From contig NZ_CP009429.1 of assembly GCF_001314325.1 (NCBI RefSeq), positions 2,976,501 through 3,040,500 of the forward strand: a stretch of DNA of 64,000 nucleotides, read 5' to 3'. Both the position numbers and the translations under genes were made by a program. Position 1 is the first letter of the stretch. The number at the start of each line of letters is the position of its first letter. The stretch is from Sphingopyxis macrogoltabida (lineage in GTDB: Bacteria; Pseudomonadota; Alphaproteobacteria; Sphingomonadales; Sphingomonadaceae). A model generated the notes under the pieces. That model did no database searches, was not told where the DNA came from, and saw only the letters and a list, made by a program, of their open reading frames with translations. Positions 51,398-59,454 of this stretch are shown here, piece after piece.

Positions 51398-52116
51398 TGC
51401 AGACGAAGAGCATGGCCATCCAGGCGATGGACGAAACGGGCAAGGGCCTTGCGGTGCTGGCCACCCTGTCGGCGGTCGACAAGGGCGGCGATACCTATGC
51501 GCCGGGCGCCTTTAGCTGGAAGGAAGGCGGCGACCAGTGGGCGATGATGGTCCCCGGTCATAACCGGCGCGCGACGCCGTTCGGCAAGGCGCGCGTGTAC
51601 GAGGAAGGCGACAAGGCCTATGCCGAGCTGCACCTCAACCTCAAGACCGCCGCGGGGCGCGACTGGCACGAGCATCTGCTGTTCGATTTCGCGACCGGTA
51701 GGCCGGTGCAGGAATGGTCCTATGGCTACAGCAGCGAATATACCTACCGGGTCACGGCGCAGGGCCGGACCCGCGTGCTGACCAAAGTCGATGTTGACGA
51801 AGTGTCGCCGGTGCTGCGCGGCGAAGGCGACGATACCCGCACGCTGGCGATCAAGGGCGCCAAGCTGCGCGACGAACATCACGGCCGGCTGCTCGCCGAC
51901 CTGGGCGAGCTGGCCGGCGCGATCGATGCCGACCCCTCCATCGTGTCGGCATCGGGTGTGAAGCAGCTCCGCGAAATCCACGACGCGATCGGCCGCGTTC
52001 TCGCGGGCGGCGATGACGAGGCGACCGACGAAGTGAAGGCGCAGCTCGCGCAGGACACGGCGCTGGCGCACATGCTCCAGTTCGAGGGCACGAAGCGGCG
52101 TTTCGGCTTGCGGTAA
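51397..52116 (+). CDS. HK97-family prohead protease
   Basis: This 239-residue protein has the prohead-protease pattern: GLAVLATLSAVDKGGDTYAPGAF, then VPGHNRRATPFGKA with the catalytic His, then EWSYGYSSEY with the Ser, then KVDVDEVSPVLRG. It should cut the N-terminal part of the capsid protein during maturation. The ATG at 51397 is better spaced from GAGGA than that at 51394. Confidence 0.9.
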   Translation: MQTKSMAIQAMDETGKGLAVLATLSAVDKGGDTYAPGAFSWKEGGDQWAMMVPGHNRRATPFGKARVYEEGDKAYAELHLNLKTAAGRDWHEHLLFDFATGRPVQEWSYGYSSEYTYRVTAQGRTRVLTKVDVDEVSPVLRGEGDDTRTLAIKGAKLRDEHHGRLLADLGELAGAIDADPSIVSASGVKQLREIHDAIGRVLAGGDDEATDEVKAQLAQDTALAHMLQFEGTKRRFGLR

Positions 52117-52221
52117 AATTGCCGCAGAAAGCGCGTGGTGACCGCCCGGGGTGCGCCTGCCCCCGCGCCCGCGCCTTCTTAAAGCCCTGTGGGCCTTCTT
52201 AGCGCTTCTTAGAGGCATATA

Positions 52222-52275
52222 GACCGGCCTGTCCCCCCTTCGGTTTCGACGGTGGCGGCAGGCCGGTTGTCTTTT
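52222..52275 (+). terminator. Terminator after the prohead protease gene
   Basis: ACCGGCCTG pairs perfectly with CAGGCCGGT across a 27-base loop and is followed by TGTCTTTT. It ends the terminase-portal-protease operon. Confidence 0.6.
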
Positions 52276-52328
52276 GGTCCGGTCTTCGTCTAGACCGGGG
52301 CATCCCGATACATCGCTGGCGATCCCTT

Positions 52329-52350
52329 GCCCCGGTCCGTGGACCGGGGC
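52329..52350. promoter_or_regulatory. GGTCC-GT-GGACC dyad upstream of the capsid gene
   Basis: GCCCCGGTCCGTGGACCGGGGC is a perfect palindrome 66 bp before the capsid start, and its core is the same as the 44346 copy. It is a candidate Mor/C-type activator site. Confidence 0.5.
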
Positions 52351-52415
52351 GAACGCGTACGGGTGCTGCTGCCACATGGGCCGGATTTCAATCCACCCAT
52401 AGGGAGCAGCAGGTA

Positions 52416-53732
52416 ATGGCGATCAAGGAATTGACCCTGAAGGACGCGCGCGAAAAGGCGCAGAAGCTTCAGGATGATCTCGGCAAGGTTTTTGGCGAGG
52501 CCAAGACCGACGACGGGCAGCATGACTTTCGCAAGGTGACCTTCTTCGGCGATGCCGTGAAGGGTTCGATCGCGGTGGCCGAGAAGGTCAAGCAGCTCGA
52601 CGACGAGCTGAACGAGACGATGGTCCATGTCGAAAAGCTCGAAGGCGCCGAAAAGGCGGCGGCGAGTTTCCAGAACCGCTTGCAGCCGCAGCGCGGCTTT
52701 GCGCTGCCGGGCGCCAAAGGTGAAAAGGAGGCCAAGGGCTCGCGCCTTATCGGTTCGCTCGGCGAGCTGGTCACCGGTCACAAGGCGTTCGAGGCGTGGC
52801 AGCAGAATGCCCGCAGCGGCGGCGTCACGATCCAGCTCGACGATATCGGCGCGTTCGATTTTCTCGCCGCCGCGAACGGCTATGAGACGATCGGCGCCAA
52901 GGCGCTGATGTCGACGACGGCCGGCTTCGCACCCGAGAGCCCGCGCCTGCCCGGCTATGTCGATGCCGTCACGCGGCCGATCGAGCTGCTGGACATCCTG
53001 CCGACGTCGCAGACGGGCAGCGAGGCGATCAAGTATATGCTCGAAACGACCCGCAACCATGGCGCCGCCGAAGCGGCCGAGGGCGGCGCCTATGGCGAAA
53101 GCGAGTTCGTCTTCACCGAGAAGTCGAGCCCGGTGCAGAAGATCACCGACAGCGTACCAGTGACCGACGAGCAGCTTGCCGACGTGCCGTTTATGAACAG
53201 CTACCTCAACGGTCGCCTGTCGTTCGGTTGCCGCCAGCGGCTCGACCGGCAGGCGATGATCGGCGACGGCAACGATCCGAACCTGCGCGGGCTGAAGAAC
53301 ACGGTCGGCATCCAGGTGCAGGCCAAGGGCGGCGATCCGGTGCCCGATGTCTTCTTCAAGATGATGACGAAAATCCGCGTCACGGGCGGCGCGATCCCGA
53401 CGCACCACATCATCCACCCGACCGACTGGCAGGGCATCCGCCTGCTGCGGACGAACGACGGCATCTATATCTTCGGCGCGCCGAGCGAGAGCGGTCCCGA
53501 CCGCCTCTGGGGCCTGCCGGTGGTGCAGAACTCGGCGGACGTGGCGGGCACCGGCTATACCGGTTCGTTCCAGCCGGCGTGGGTCAGCCTGTCGGAGCGC
53601 GCGGGCGTCGTGATCGAGATCGGTTACGTCGGCACGCAGTTCACCGAAGGCAAGCGCACGGTGCGGGCGCAGCTCCGCGCGGCGCTGACCTTCTTCCGCC
53701 CCGCGGCCTTCTGTCAGGGCACCGGCCTCTAA
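52416..53732 (+). CDS. HK97-family major capsid protein
   Basis: This 438-residue protein has an N-terminal helical delta/scaffold region (about 1-110, coiled coil) followed by the HK97 fold (TTAGFAPESPRLPGYVDAVTRP, MLETTRNHGAAEAAEGGAYGES, VTDEQLADVPFMNSYLNGRL). The protease upstream probably removes the N-terminal part. A capsid of this class differs from Mu gpT. It has its own leader of about 300 bp, which suggests high expression. Confidence 0.92.
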   Translation: MAIKELTLKDAREKAQKLQDDLGKVFGEAKTDDGQHDFRKVTFFGDAVKGSIAVAEKVKQLDDELNETMVHVEKLEGAEKAAASFQNRLQPQRGFALPGAKGEKEAKGSRLIGSLGELVTGHKAFEAWQQNARSGGVTIQLDDIGAFDFLAAANGYETIGAKALMSTTAGFAPESPRLPGYVDAVTRPIELLDILPTSQTGSEAIKYMLETTRNHGAAEAAEGGAYGESEFVFTEKSSPVQKITDSVPVTDEQLADVPFMNSYLNGRLSFGCRQRLDRQAMIGDGNDPNLRGLKNTVGIQVQAKGGDPVPDVFFKMMTKIRVTGGAIPTHHIIHPTDWQGIRLLRTNDGIYIFGAPSESGPDRLWGLPVVQNSADVAGTGYTGSFQPAWVSLSERAGVVIEIGYVGTQFTEGKRTVRAQLRAALTFFRPAAFCQGTGL

Positions 53733-53759
53733 TCGGACGCCTGCCGGGCGGGCCAGACT

Positions 53760-53770
53760 GGTCCCTGGAC
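53760..53770. promoter_or_regulatory. GGTCC-CT-GGAC imperfect dyad downstream of the capsid gene
   Basis: GGTCCCTGGAC lies 80 bp before the next ATG, in the same relative place as the other dyads but with a shorter right arm. A GGGCGCGCC/GGCGCGCCC hairpin lies between it and the gene. Low confidence on its own. Confidence 0.35.
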
Positions 53771-53849
53771 TTCCCGGTAACGGCCCCGGTCGGGCGCGCC
53801 CTCTCTCTCCCGGCGCGCCCGGCCGGACACCCTTCCAAGGAGAATTTTG

Positions 53850-54395
53850 ATGAAGATGCCTGGTTCGCAGCCGCGCGTGCGTTCGTGCCCTTTGGGCGCG
53901 CCCGCGCTCGGCGCCGACAATGCCATCCTTGCCGACACGGCGCTGCACGTCACCGACGATACCGAGGTGACCGTCTTCGCCGGTCAGCCGGCCGTGCCGC
54001 GCAACATCACGGTCAAGGGCAACGACGCCAATGTGACCGGCGATGTTATCGTCGAGGGCCTCAACGCCTTCAACGTGCCGATCGCGGAAACGATCGCGCT
54101 CGCGGGCGCGGCCGTCGTCGCGGGCAATCTGGCGTTCCGGCAGGTCACGAAGGTGACCCTGCCCGACTATGCGGTGGCCAATACCGAGCGCGTCCGCGTC
54201 GGCACCGGCGCCAAGCTGGGCCTGCCGGTCATGCTGTCGCGCGACACGATCCTTGCCGCCTTCCGCGGCGGCGCCCGCGAGGCGAACCGCCCGACCGTCG
54301 TCGTCGATGTCGACGAGGTCGAGAAGAATACCGTCACGCTCAGCTCGGCGCTGAACGGCACGGCGGTGATCGTCGACCTTTACGAAACCAACTGA
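53850..54395 (+). CDS. Hypothetical virion protein after the capsid gene (181 aa)
   Basis: This 181-residue protein, mostly beta and hydrophobic in strands (TVFAGQPAVPRNITVKGNDAN, VIVEGLNAFNVPIAETI), is probably structural, perhaps a head decoration or spike-like protein. Its place after the capsid gene suits this. AAGGAG precedes the ATG. No family is recognised. Confidence 0.65.
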   Translation: MKMPGSQPRVRSCPLGAPALGADNAILADTALHVTDDTEVTVFAGQPAVPRNITVKGNDANVTGDVIVEGLNAFNVPIAETIALAGAAVVAGNLAFRQVTKVTLPDYAVANTERVRVGTGAKLGLPVMLSRDTILAAFRGGAREANRPTVVVDVDEVEKNTVTLSSALNGTAVIVDLYETN

Positions 54396-54432
54396 GCCCT
54401 TCGACCCGCTCAGGATATTCGGGAGAATTAAT

Positions 54433-55389
54433 ATGAACATGATTGCCAAGGAACGGCTGTTGCTGACGGCCGACAAGTCCCGCCTCGTCGCCGATGGCGA
54501 CCCCGAGGGCGCGACCCTCTATTGCACGCCGGGTACCGAAATTCCCGATAGCGCGGCGAAGCTGTTCGGGCTGGTCGATGGCCGGCTGGGTGAAGGCACG
54601 GTGCTTGTTGTCGAAGCCGACGAAGGCGGGCTGATCCGCGTCCGCATTTTCGACACGATCGCAGACGAGGCGATCGACGTTGCCAATATGCGGTTTACGC
54701 ATGAGTTCCGCCTGATCGGCGAGAACGAGATCGACGAAGGCGGGCTGCTCGAAATCCTGAAGGAAGTCCGGCTGGACGTGCAAGCCGCGCTGATCTCGCC
54801 CGAGAAGGAAACCCTCTGGGTATCGTTCCCCGGGCGCGACAAGGCGATCGAAGCGCTTCAGGAGCATATCGACGACGATATCGCTGCCGGGCGCCCGCAT
54901 CTGCCGGTCGGCGATGCAACGGCTGAGAAGGTCGAGAAGCTGAAGGCGATGGTGCTCGGCGGCTCTGCTCCTTCCGGCAGCGATCCGGGCAACGATCCGG
55001 CGACCGGCGCGAAGGAAGCGCTGCCGGGCGGCGACAAGGAAAAGGCGCCGGGACAGGACAAGGAAAAGAAGCCCGACGGCGATAAGGGCGCGGGCAGCGG
55101 CACCAAGGGTGCGGCGCCCGATGACCTGACGCTGGTCAAAGGCGTCGGCCCGAAAGTCGCCGAGGGCTTCGCCAAGGCGGACATCACGACCTTCGTCCAG
55201 ATCGCGGCGATCGATCCCGCCAGTCCGCCTGCCGTCGAGGGCACGCGGGCCACCACCAATTGGGCGGGCATCGTCGAATCGGCGAAGGAAATCGTCGCGG
55301 CGGCTGCTGCGGCCGAGGGTTCGGGTGACGACGCCGCATCGGGGGATGGCGGCGGCGTTACCGGCGACGCGGGTCAGAAGGCGGACTGA
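54433..55389 (+). CDS. Virion-region protein with a C-terminal helix-hairpin-helix motif (318 aa)
   Basis: This 318-residue protein has an N-terminal alpha/beta part (LVADGDPEGATLYCTPGTE, then RFTHEFRLIGENEID), a low-complexity Gly/Asp/Lys linker (about 175-230) and a helix-hairpin-helix segment (DDLTLVKGVGPKVAEGFAKADI) similar to those in DNA-binding and ribosomal proteins. This is unusual in the head region. GGAG precedes the ATG. It may be a connector or DNA-associated head protein. Confidence 0.65.
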   Translation: MNMIAKERLLLTADKSRLVADGDPEGATLYCTPGTEIPDSAAKLFGLVDGRLGEGTVLVVEADEGGLIRVRIFDTIADEAIDVANMRFTHEFRLIGENEIDEGGLLEILKEVRLDVQAALISPEKETLWVSFPGRDKAIEALQEHIDDDIAAGRPHLPVGDATAEKVEKLKAMVLGGSAPSGSDPGNDPATGAKEALPGGDKEKAPGQDKEKKPDGDKGAGSGTKGAAPDDLTLVKGVGPKVAEGFAKADITTFVQIAAIDPASPPAVEGTRATTNWAGIVESAKEIVAAAAAAEGSGDDAASGDGGGVTGDAGQKAD

Positions 55390-55393
55390 TCCC

Positions 55394-55960
55394 ATGTCGC
55401 TGCTCGATCGGGTCAAGGAACGTAGCGGGTCGGACCTGTCCGACGACGAGCTGGAGGCGATCATCCTTGCGATCGCCGCCGAGCTTGACGCGCGCCTTGG
55501 CCCGGTCGGGCCGGTGACCGTCCATCTGGGCGATCCCGCCGATCCCAATAGCCGCTTCTATCATTCGCTCCGCGTCACGCCGCCGATCGGGGCGGGCGAC
55601 GTGACGATCGTCGAGCTTGATCCGGGCAACAGCGGCGATCCCGGCGCCGAAACCATTTTGCTTCAGGGCGACTATCGCGTCCTGCACGACGGGCGCACGA
55701 TCCAGCGCCTGACCAGCGGGCCGAACGGGCGCACCTATTGGGCGCCGCTGGTCCGCATCACCTATACGCCCGCGGGCGCATCGCAGCCGGCGCGCGACGA
55801 AGCGCTGATCAAGATCGCGATGATCGACCTGTCCTATCGCGGCGGCCTGAAGAGCGAGCGCGCGGGCGATTACAGCTTTACGCTGAGCGGCGATCCAGTC
55901 GCCGATCGCGAGGCGGTGTTTGCCGGGCTGGTCCCGGCGAGCGGGTTTCTGCTGGCATGA
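55394..55960 (+). CDS. Head-tail connector-like protein
   Basis: This 188-residue protein begins MSLLDRVKERSGSDLSDDEL and contains LDARLGPVGPVTVHLG and strand-rich segments (ERAGDYSFTLSG). The acidic helical N-terminus followed by beta strands recalls phage gp6-like head-tail connectors. Assignment is by position and style. The next start overlaps its stop (ATGA). Confidence 0.65.
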   Translation: MSLLDRVKERSGSDLSDDELEAIILAIAAELDARLGPVGPVTVHLGDPADPNSRFYHSLRVTPPIGAGDVTIVELDPGNSGDPGAETILLQGDYRVLHDGRTIQRLTSGPNGRTYWAPLVRITYTPAGASQPARDEALIKIAMIDLSYRGGLKSERAGDYSFTLSGDPVADREAVFAGLVPASGFLLA

Positions 55961-56061
55961 TGGCGAAGCTCGCAGCGGCCGCGCCCGCCATCCTCTTCTC
56001 GATCGGCAGCGCCCTGTTCCTGATCGGCAATCTGATCCTCGTCGCGAGGGCGCTGCGATGA
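55957..56061 (+). CDS. Tiny membrane protein (34 aa)
   Basis: MMAKLAAAAPAILFSIGSAL begins a 34-residue single-helix peptide ending LVARALR, with overlaps at both ends (ATGA). It sits inside the connector gene block next to a DUF1643 gene, so the pair may be a small cargo insertion. Confidence 0.5.
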   Translation: MMAKLAAAAPAILFSIGSALFLIGNLILVARALR

Positions 56062-56627
56062 TCGCGGCCGAACGCGACCTGCTTGGCGTCCCGGCGATCC
56101 GGCGTTCGGCGGATTTCGTCCATGGTGACCGCATCCGCCTGTCCCGCGACTGGGGGCCGGGGCCGCGCGCGTTCGTGCTGGGTCACAATCCGGCGCGCGC
56201 CGACGCCGATACCGACGATATGACGGCGCTGTGGCTGATCGCATGGTTCCAGCTCTTCGGCTTTGGCGGGTTCGACCTGGGCAATCTCTATCCGTTCGTG
56301 ACGGCCGACCCCGCCGAGTGCCGACGCCGCGCGAACTGGGCCGCGACGAACGACTGGCACGCCCGCGACCAGATGCTGTTCGTGAACCTGCCCGCCGTCG
56401 TCGAGATGGCGCAAAAGGCCGATCAGATTTTCGTCTGCTTCGGCGCGATCGCGCAGGATTGGGATTGGGTCGAACATGTCGTCGAGCAAATCCAATCCGA
56501 GGTCGATCCCTGCCCCGATCTTTGGTGCTGGGGTAAAGCGAAGGCGGGTGCGCCGAAGCATCCGATGGCGCGCGGCCTGCACCGCATCCCGCGCGATCAG
56601 AAGCCGATCCTTTGGAGGGCCGCATGA
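56058..56627 (+). CDS. DUF1643-family protein
   Basis: This 189-residue protein contains FVLGHNPARADADTDDMTALW, GFDLGNLYPFVTADP and CFGAIAQDWDWV, the DUF1643 pattern (N-P-S/A near the N-terminus and an N-L-Y/F-x-x-x-x motif). Enzymatic function is unknown. It is not a structural gene and is a likely moron between connector genes. ATGA links it to the next gene. Confidence 0.82.
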   Translation: MIAAERDLLGVPAIRRSADFVHGDRIRLSRDWGPGPRAFVLGHNPARADADTDDMTALWLIAWFQLFGFGGFDLGNLYPFVTADPAECRRRANWAATNDWHARDQMLFVNLPAVVEMAQKADQIFVCFGAIAQDWDWVEHVVEQIQSEVDPCPDLWCWGKAKAGAPKHPMARGLHRIPRDQKPILWRAA

Positions 56628-56977
56628 TCGGCCGCCGCCTTACCATGGTCGCGCATGTCCTGCGCAATGTCGCGACCGGCAAGGATGCTTTCGGCCATCC
56701 GGCCAAGCCGGACTATCAGCCGCATGGCGCGCTGCGCTGTTTCTCCTGGGCGCCGAAGGTCGGCGTCGATGCGATCGTCGAGGGGCAGAAGGTCGCGGTC
56801 AAACAGGATGTGCGGATGATGTTCGCGCTGTCGGGCGACCTGTTGCCCGGCGACCGGATCGCGCAGGTCACGAACCGCGACGGGAGCGAGATCCATTTTC
56901 GGGGGCCGCTGCGCATCGAGGGCGAAATCGACTTCAAGCATACGCACCGCGAAGTTGCGCTGGTGAGGGTCGCCTGA
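56624..56977 (+). CDS. Phage head-tail adaptor/joining-type protein
   Basis: This 117-residue protein (MVAHVLRNVATGKDAFGHP, then DRIAQVTNRDGSEIHFRGPLRIEGEIDF) is a small beta-barrel-type protein like phage head closure/joining proteins. The assignment relies on strand pattern and position before gp10-like and DUF3168 genes. Confidence 0.7.
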   Translation: MIGRRLTMVAHVLRNVATGKDAFGHPAKPDYQPHGALRCFSWAPKVGVDAIVEGQKVAVKQDVRMMFALSGDLLPGDRIAQVTNRDGSEIHFRGPLRIEGEIDFKHTHREVALVRVA

Positions 56978-57414
56978 TGCCGTCGAAGAGCCTGACATGG
57001 AACGGCGATGCCGTCAGCAAGCGGTGGAAGGACGCGCAGATCGCGGGGGTCAACGCGACGATGGGCGCGGCGGTCAATCACGCCAAGCGCAACCATCCGT
57101 GGCAGAACCGCACGGCGGTGCTGGAAGGCGCGATCAACATCACCGATCCGGCGAAGCCGATCGCGACGGGGGTCGAGGGCGTGTGGGGCGTCAACGACCA
57201 GGTGCAGGCGCGCATCCTTGAAGTCGGCGGGGTGATCACGGCGAAGAACGCCGCGGCGCTGGCGATCCCGTTGCCGGGCGGCGGCGTCGTCTTCCGCAAG
57301 TCGGTGGTCATCCCCGCCTATCCCTATCTGCGGCCCGCGGGCGATGCGACCTATCCGGCGCTCGCGCAGCGCATCCGCAGGGCGCACGATAAGGCGGGAG
57401 GCGGCGATGATTGA
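56977..57414 (+). CDS. HK97 gp10-like tail-completion protein
   Basis: This 145-residue protein has a helical start (WNGDAVSKRWKDAQIAGVNATMGAAVNHAKRNHPW) and a C-terminal YPYLRPAGDATYPALAQRIR, matching the gp10/tail-terminator family (minor tail or neck) of HK97-like phages. Overlaps at both ends. Confidence 0.78.
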   Translation: MPSKSLTWNGDAVSKRWKDAQIAGVNATMGAAVNHAKRNHPWQNRTAVLEGAINITDPAKPIATGVEGVWGVNDQVQARILEVGGVITAKNAAALAIPLPGGGVVFRKSVVIPAYPYLRPAGDATYPALAQRIRRAHDKAGGGDD

Positions 57415-57832
57415 GGCCGATCCCATCGCCGCGTTGCGCACCTGGCTGCTTGCCGACGCGCCGATCGCCGAGCTGGTCGGCGAGGATGTGTTCGGCGGGT
57501 CGCTGGACGGCGACATATTGGATCGCGGGCCGAAGGCGGCGCTTGTCGTCACGCCGTCGGGCGGGCCGTCGCTGACCGGGCGCAGCAATGCCGAGTTCGA
57601 CACGGCGCGCATCGACCTGATCGCCTATGGCGCGACGCCGGCCGAGGCCGATGCGCTGATGCGCACGGCGGCGCCGCGGCTGTGGACGATCGACCGCATC
57701 GTCATCGGCGACACGCTGATCCACTGGGTCAACCGGGCGGGCGGCGCCGGGATGGCGCGCAAGAGCGATACCCAGTGGCCGCAGGCCTTTCGGTCTTTCC
57801 AAATTCTCTATTCGCTGAGGCCGGTCGCCTGA
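57407..57832 (+). CDS. DUF3168-family tail completion protein
   Basis: This 141-residue protein (MIEADPIAALRTWLLADAPIA, then ILDRGPKAALVV, then FDTARIDLIAYG) follows the DUF3168 pattern: a small protein at the head-tail interface upstream of the tail tube. GGGAGGCGG precedes the ATG, which overlaps the previous gene by eight bases. Confidence 0.78.
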   Translation: MIEADPIAALRTWLLADAPIAELVGEDVFGGSLDGDILDRGPKAALVVTPSGGPSLTGRSNAEFDTARIDLIAYGATPAEADALMRTAAPRLWTIDRIVIGDTLIHWVNRAGGAGMARKSDTQWPQAFRSFQILYSLRPVA

Positions 57833-57866
57833 CCGCTCTCTTCGCCGTTTGCAAAGGAGTTGAAAC

Positions 57867-58475
57867 ATGGAACCTTATGAAATTATCAGCGGTCCGCTGG
57901 AGCTGTGGCGCGCACCGGTCGGAACGGCCTTCCCGCTGATCGATGCCGCGCCGGGCGTTGGCTGGATACTGGTCGGCAAGTCGGGCAAGAAAAATTACTC
58001 GGACGATGGTGTCAGCGTCCAGCACAACCAGACGAACAATAAGGTTCGGCCGGCCGGCTCGATCGGTGCGCGCAAGGCGCTGCGGCAGGACGAAGATCAG
58101 CGCATCACCGTGACGCTGTGGGACGCGACGCTGGAGCAATATTCGCTGGCGCTGAGCGGCAATGATCCGACGACGGTTGCGGCCGGGGTCGGGACGGCCG
58201 GGTATAAGTCGATCGGGCTGTCGCGCGGCGAAACCGTCAAGGAGTTCGCGGTCCTCGCGCGCGGCAAGTCGGCTTACGACGAGAATATGAACGCGCAGTA
58301 TGAAGTCCCGCGCTGCTATCAGGACGCCAGCCCGACCGTGCTGCATAACAAGGGCGTCCCGGCCGGGCTGGAGCTGGCGTTCGAGGCGCTGGAGGACGAC
58401 GAGGCCGAAAGCGACGACGAACGGTTCGGCCGGCTGATCATGCAGACGGCGGCGCCGCTGCCGGGCGGCGGCTAA
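57867..58475 (+). CDS. Phage major tail tube protein
   Basis: This 202-residue protein, mostly beta (WRAPVGTAFPLIDAAPGVGW, GKKNYSDDGVSVQHNQTNNK, RITVTLWDATLEQYSLAL), fits the phage tail-tube fold for a non-contractile tail. AAAGGAG precedes the ATG. It lies directly before the tail assembly chaperone. Confidence 0.82.
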   Translation: MEPYEIISGPLELWRAPVGTAFPLIDAAPGVGWILVGKSGKKNYSDDGVSVQHNQTNNKVRPAGSIGARKALRQDEDQRITVTLWDATLEQYSLALSGNDPTTVAAGVGTAGYKSIGLSRGETVKEFAVLARGKSAYDENMNAQYEVPRCYQDASPTVLHNKGVPAGLELAFEALEDDEAESDDERFGRLIMQTAAPLPGGG

Positions 58476-58485
58476 GTCCCCGATC

Positions 58486-58713
58486 GTGCGTAGCGACGAC
58501 GCCGCGCTGGTCGGCCGCGCCCGCGCGGTTCAGGCCGAGCTGCGGCAGCACAAGAGCGCGATCCGGGAGCATCGGTCCGCTGCCCAGGCGGCGGCGGCCG
58601 AGCTGGACAAGATCAGGGCGGAATGCGCGCGGCGCGGCATCGCCCTGACGCTGGTCCCCGGCGCCGCCCCGGTCCCCGGACCGGGGCGAGCGGGTCCGGC
58701 AGGCCGGGCATAG
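58486..58713 (+). CDS. Small charged helical phage protein (75 aa)
   Basis: A GTG-initiated 75-residue frame gives a helical N-terminus (LVGRARAVQAELRQHKSAIRE) and a Pro/Gly/Ala-rich end that overlaps the 58666 dyad. Small coiled-coil proteins occur in this slot in related phages. The tail may be non-functional sequence. Low confidence. Confidence 0.4.
   Translation: MRSDDAALVGRARAVQAELRQHKSAIREHRSAAQAAAAELDKIRAECARRGIALTLVPGAAPVPGPGRAGPAGRA
58666..58687. promoter_or_regulatory. GGTCC-CC-GGACC dyad upstream of the tail genes
   Basis: GCCCCGGTCCCCGGACCGGGGC is a perfect palindrome 67 bp before the tail chaperone start, almost the same as the copy before the capsid gene. Confidence 0.5.
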
Positions 58714-58753
58714 CCCGGCCACACCCCTTTCCAACCAGGCGCAGGAGATTTCC

Positions 58754-59215
58754 ATGGCCGACGAGCCCTTGCTCGACCTGAATACGCTGATCAAGCGATC
58801 GACGATCGATCTCGACGGGACGCGCTATGAGCTGTTCAGCCCCGATGAACTGTCGGTGCTTGCCTCGCACCGGTTCAGCGTGTGGGCGCGGCGGATCGAG
58901 GTGCTGAACAAGCGCGACGACGAAGACGATGCCGTCGAGCTGGACGCGCTGATCGGCAAGGCGGCGCGCGCCGCGCTGGTCGATATGCCCGACGAGGTGT
59001 TCGACACCCTCACCGGCGCGCACCGGGCGGCGGTCACCGACGTTTTTATCGGGCTCCTGCTGCGCAAGCAGCTCGCGGTGGTGGGAGCGACGGTGCGGGC
59101 GGCGGGCGTCCAGCCGACTGGGGCGACATCCTCCCCCGGCTCCAGCGATATTATGGCGGCGACCCGCGATGGTGGCTGGCTGAAGCGCCTGCGGCGCTGG
59201 TTCGGGCGTATCTGA
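58754..59215 (+). CDS. Tail assembly chaperone, zero-frame product
   Basis: This 153-residue, mostly helical protein (DLNTLIKRSTIDLDGTRYEL, AVTDVFIGLLLRKQLA) lies between tail tube and tape measure, where lambda G/HK97 chaperones lie. Its last 30 residues (SSPGSSDIMAATRDGG then a basic end) look unlike the rest and overlap the -1 frame that continues as a more natural protein. A -1 frameshift would produce the long form. Confidence 0.75.
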   Translation: MADEPLLDLNTLIKRSTIDLDGTRYELFSPDELSVLASHRFSVWARRIEVLNKRDDEDDAVELDALIGKAARAALVDMPDEVFDTLTGAHRAAVTDVFIGLLLRKQLAVVGATVRAAGVQPTGATSSPGSSDIMAATRDGGWLKRLRRWFGRI

Positions 59216-59454
59216 AAATGATGCCGCGGCTGAAGGCCGAAGAGCAGCTCGGCGCGATCGAGGCGACGGCGCTGGCGATGGGCCATTATGACAAGGGCAC
59301 GATGCGGCAGAAGATGCGGGCATTGCGCGATGCCGTGTCGGGCGACGGCCGACGCGCCCCTGGCGTCAAAGCGAGCCCGGCGCAGCTCGGCGCGGTCGGC
59401 ATCGGTGTAAGAATGCTTCCGGCGCCTTCTGAGAAGGTCGTCAGCGATGTCTGA
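59137..59454 (+). CDS. Frameshift extension of the tail assembly chaperone
   Basis: The -1 frame (no good start of its own near this region) continues as RLQRYYGGDPRWWLAEAPA ... LKMMPRLKAEEQLGAIEATALAMG and ends 8 bases into the tape measure gene. A run of five Cs at 59133-59137, with the codon CCC preceded by C, is a possible slip site. The long product would be about 233 residues, like lambda G-T or HK97 chaperone fusions. Confidence 0.6.
   Translation, partial: RLQRYYGGDPRWWLAEAPAALVRAYLKMMPRLKAEEQLGAIEATALAMGHYDKGTMRQKMRALRDAVSGDGRRAPGVKASPAQLGAVGIGVRMLPAPSEKVVSDV

Larger units (their letters stand above)
52117..52415. other. 299-bp non-coding gap before the capsid gene
   Basis: No gene is seen. 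The region holds three CTTCTTA-type repeats (52168-52212), a terminator (52222-52275), an imperfect CCGGTC...GACCGG hairpin (52278-52297) and a GGTCC-GT-GGACC dyad 66 bp before the capsid ATG. It looks like an operon boundary with its own promoter. Confidence 0.6.

Noticed and set aside
52290..54476. A 728-residue minus-strand frame across the capsid region
   Set aside because: It runs opposite two clear structural genes and is rich in Arg, Asp and His from codon complement; not a gene.
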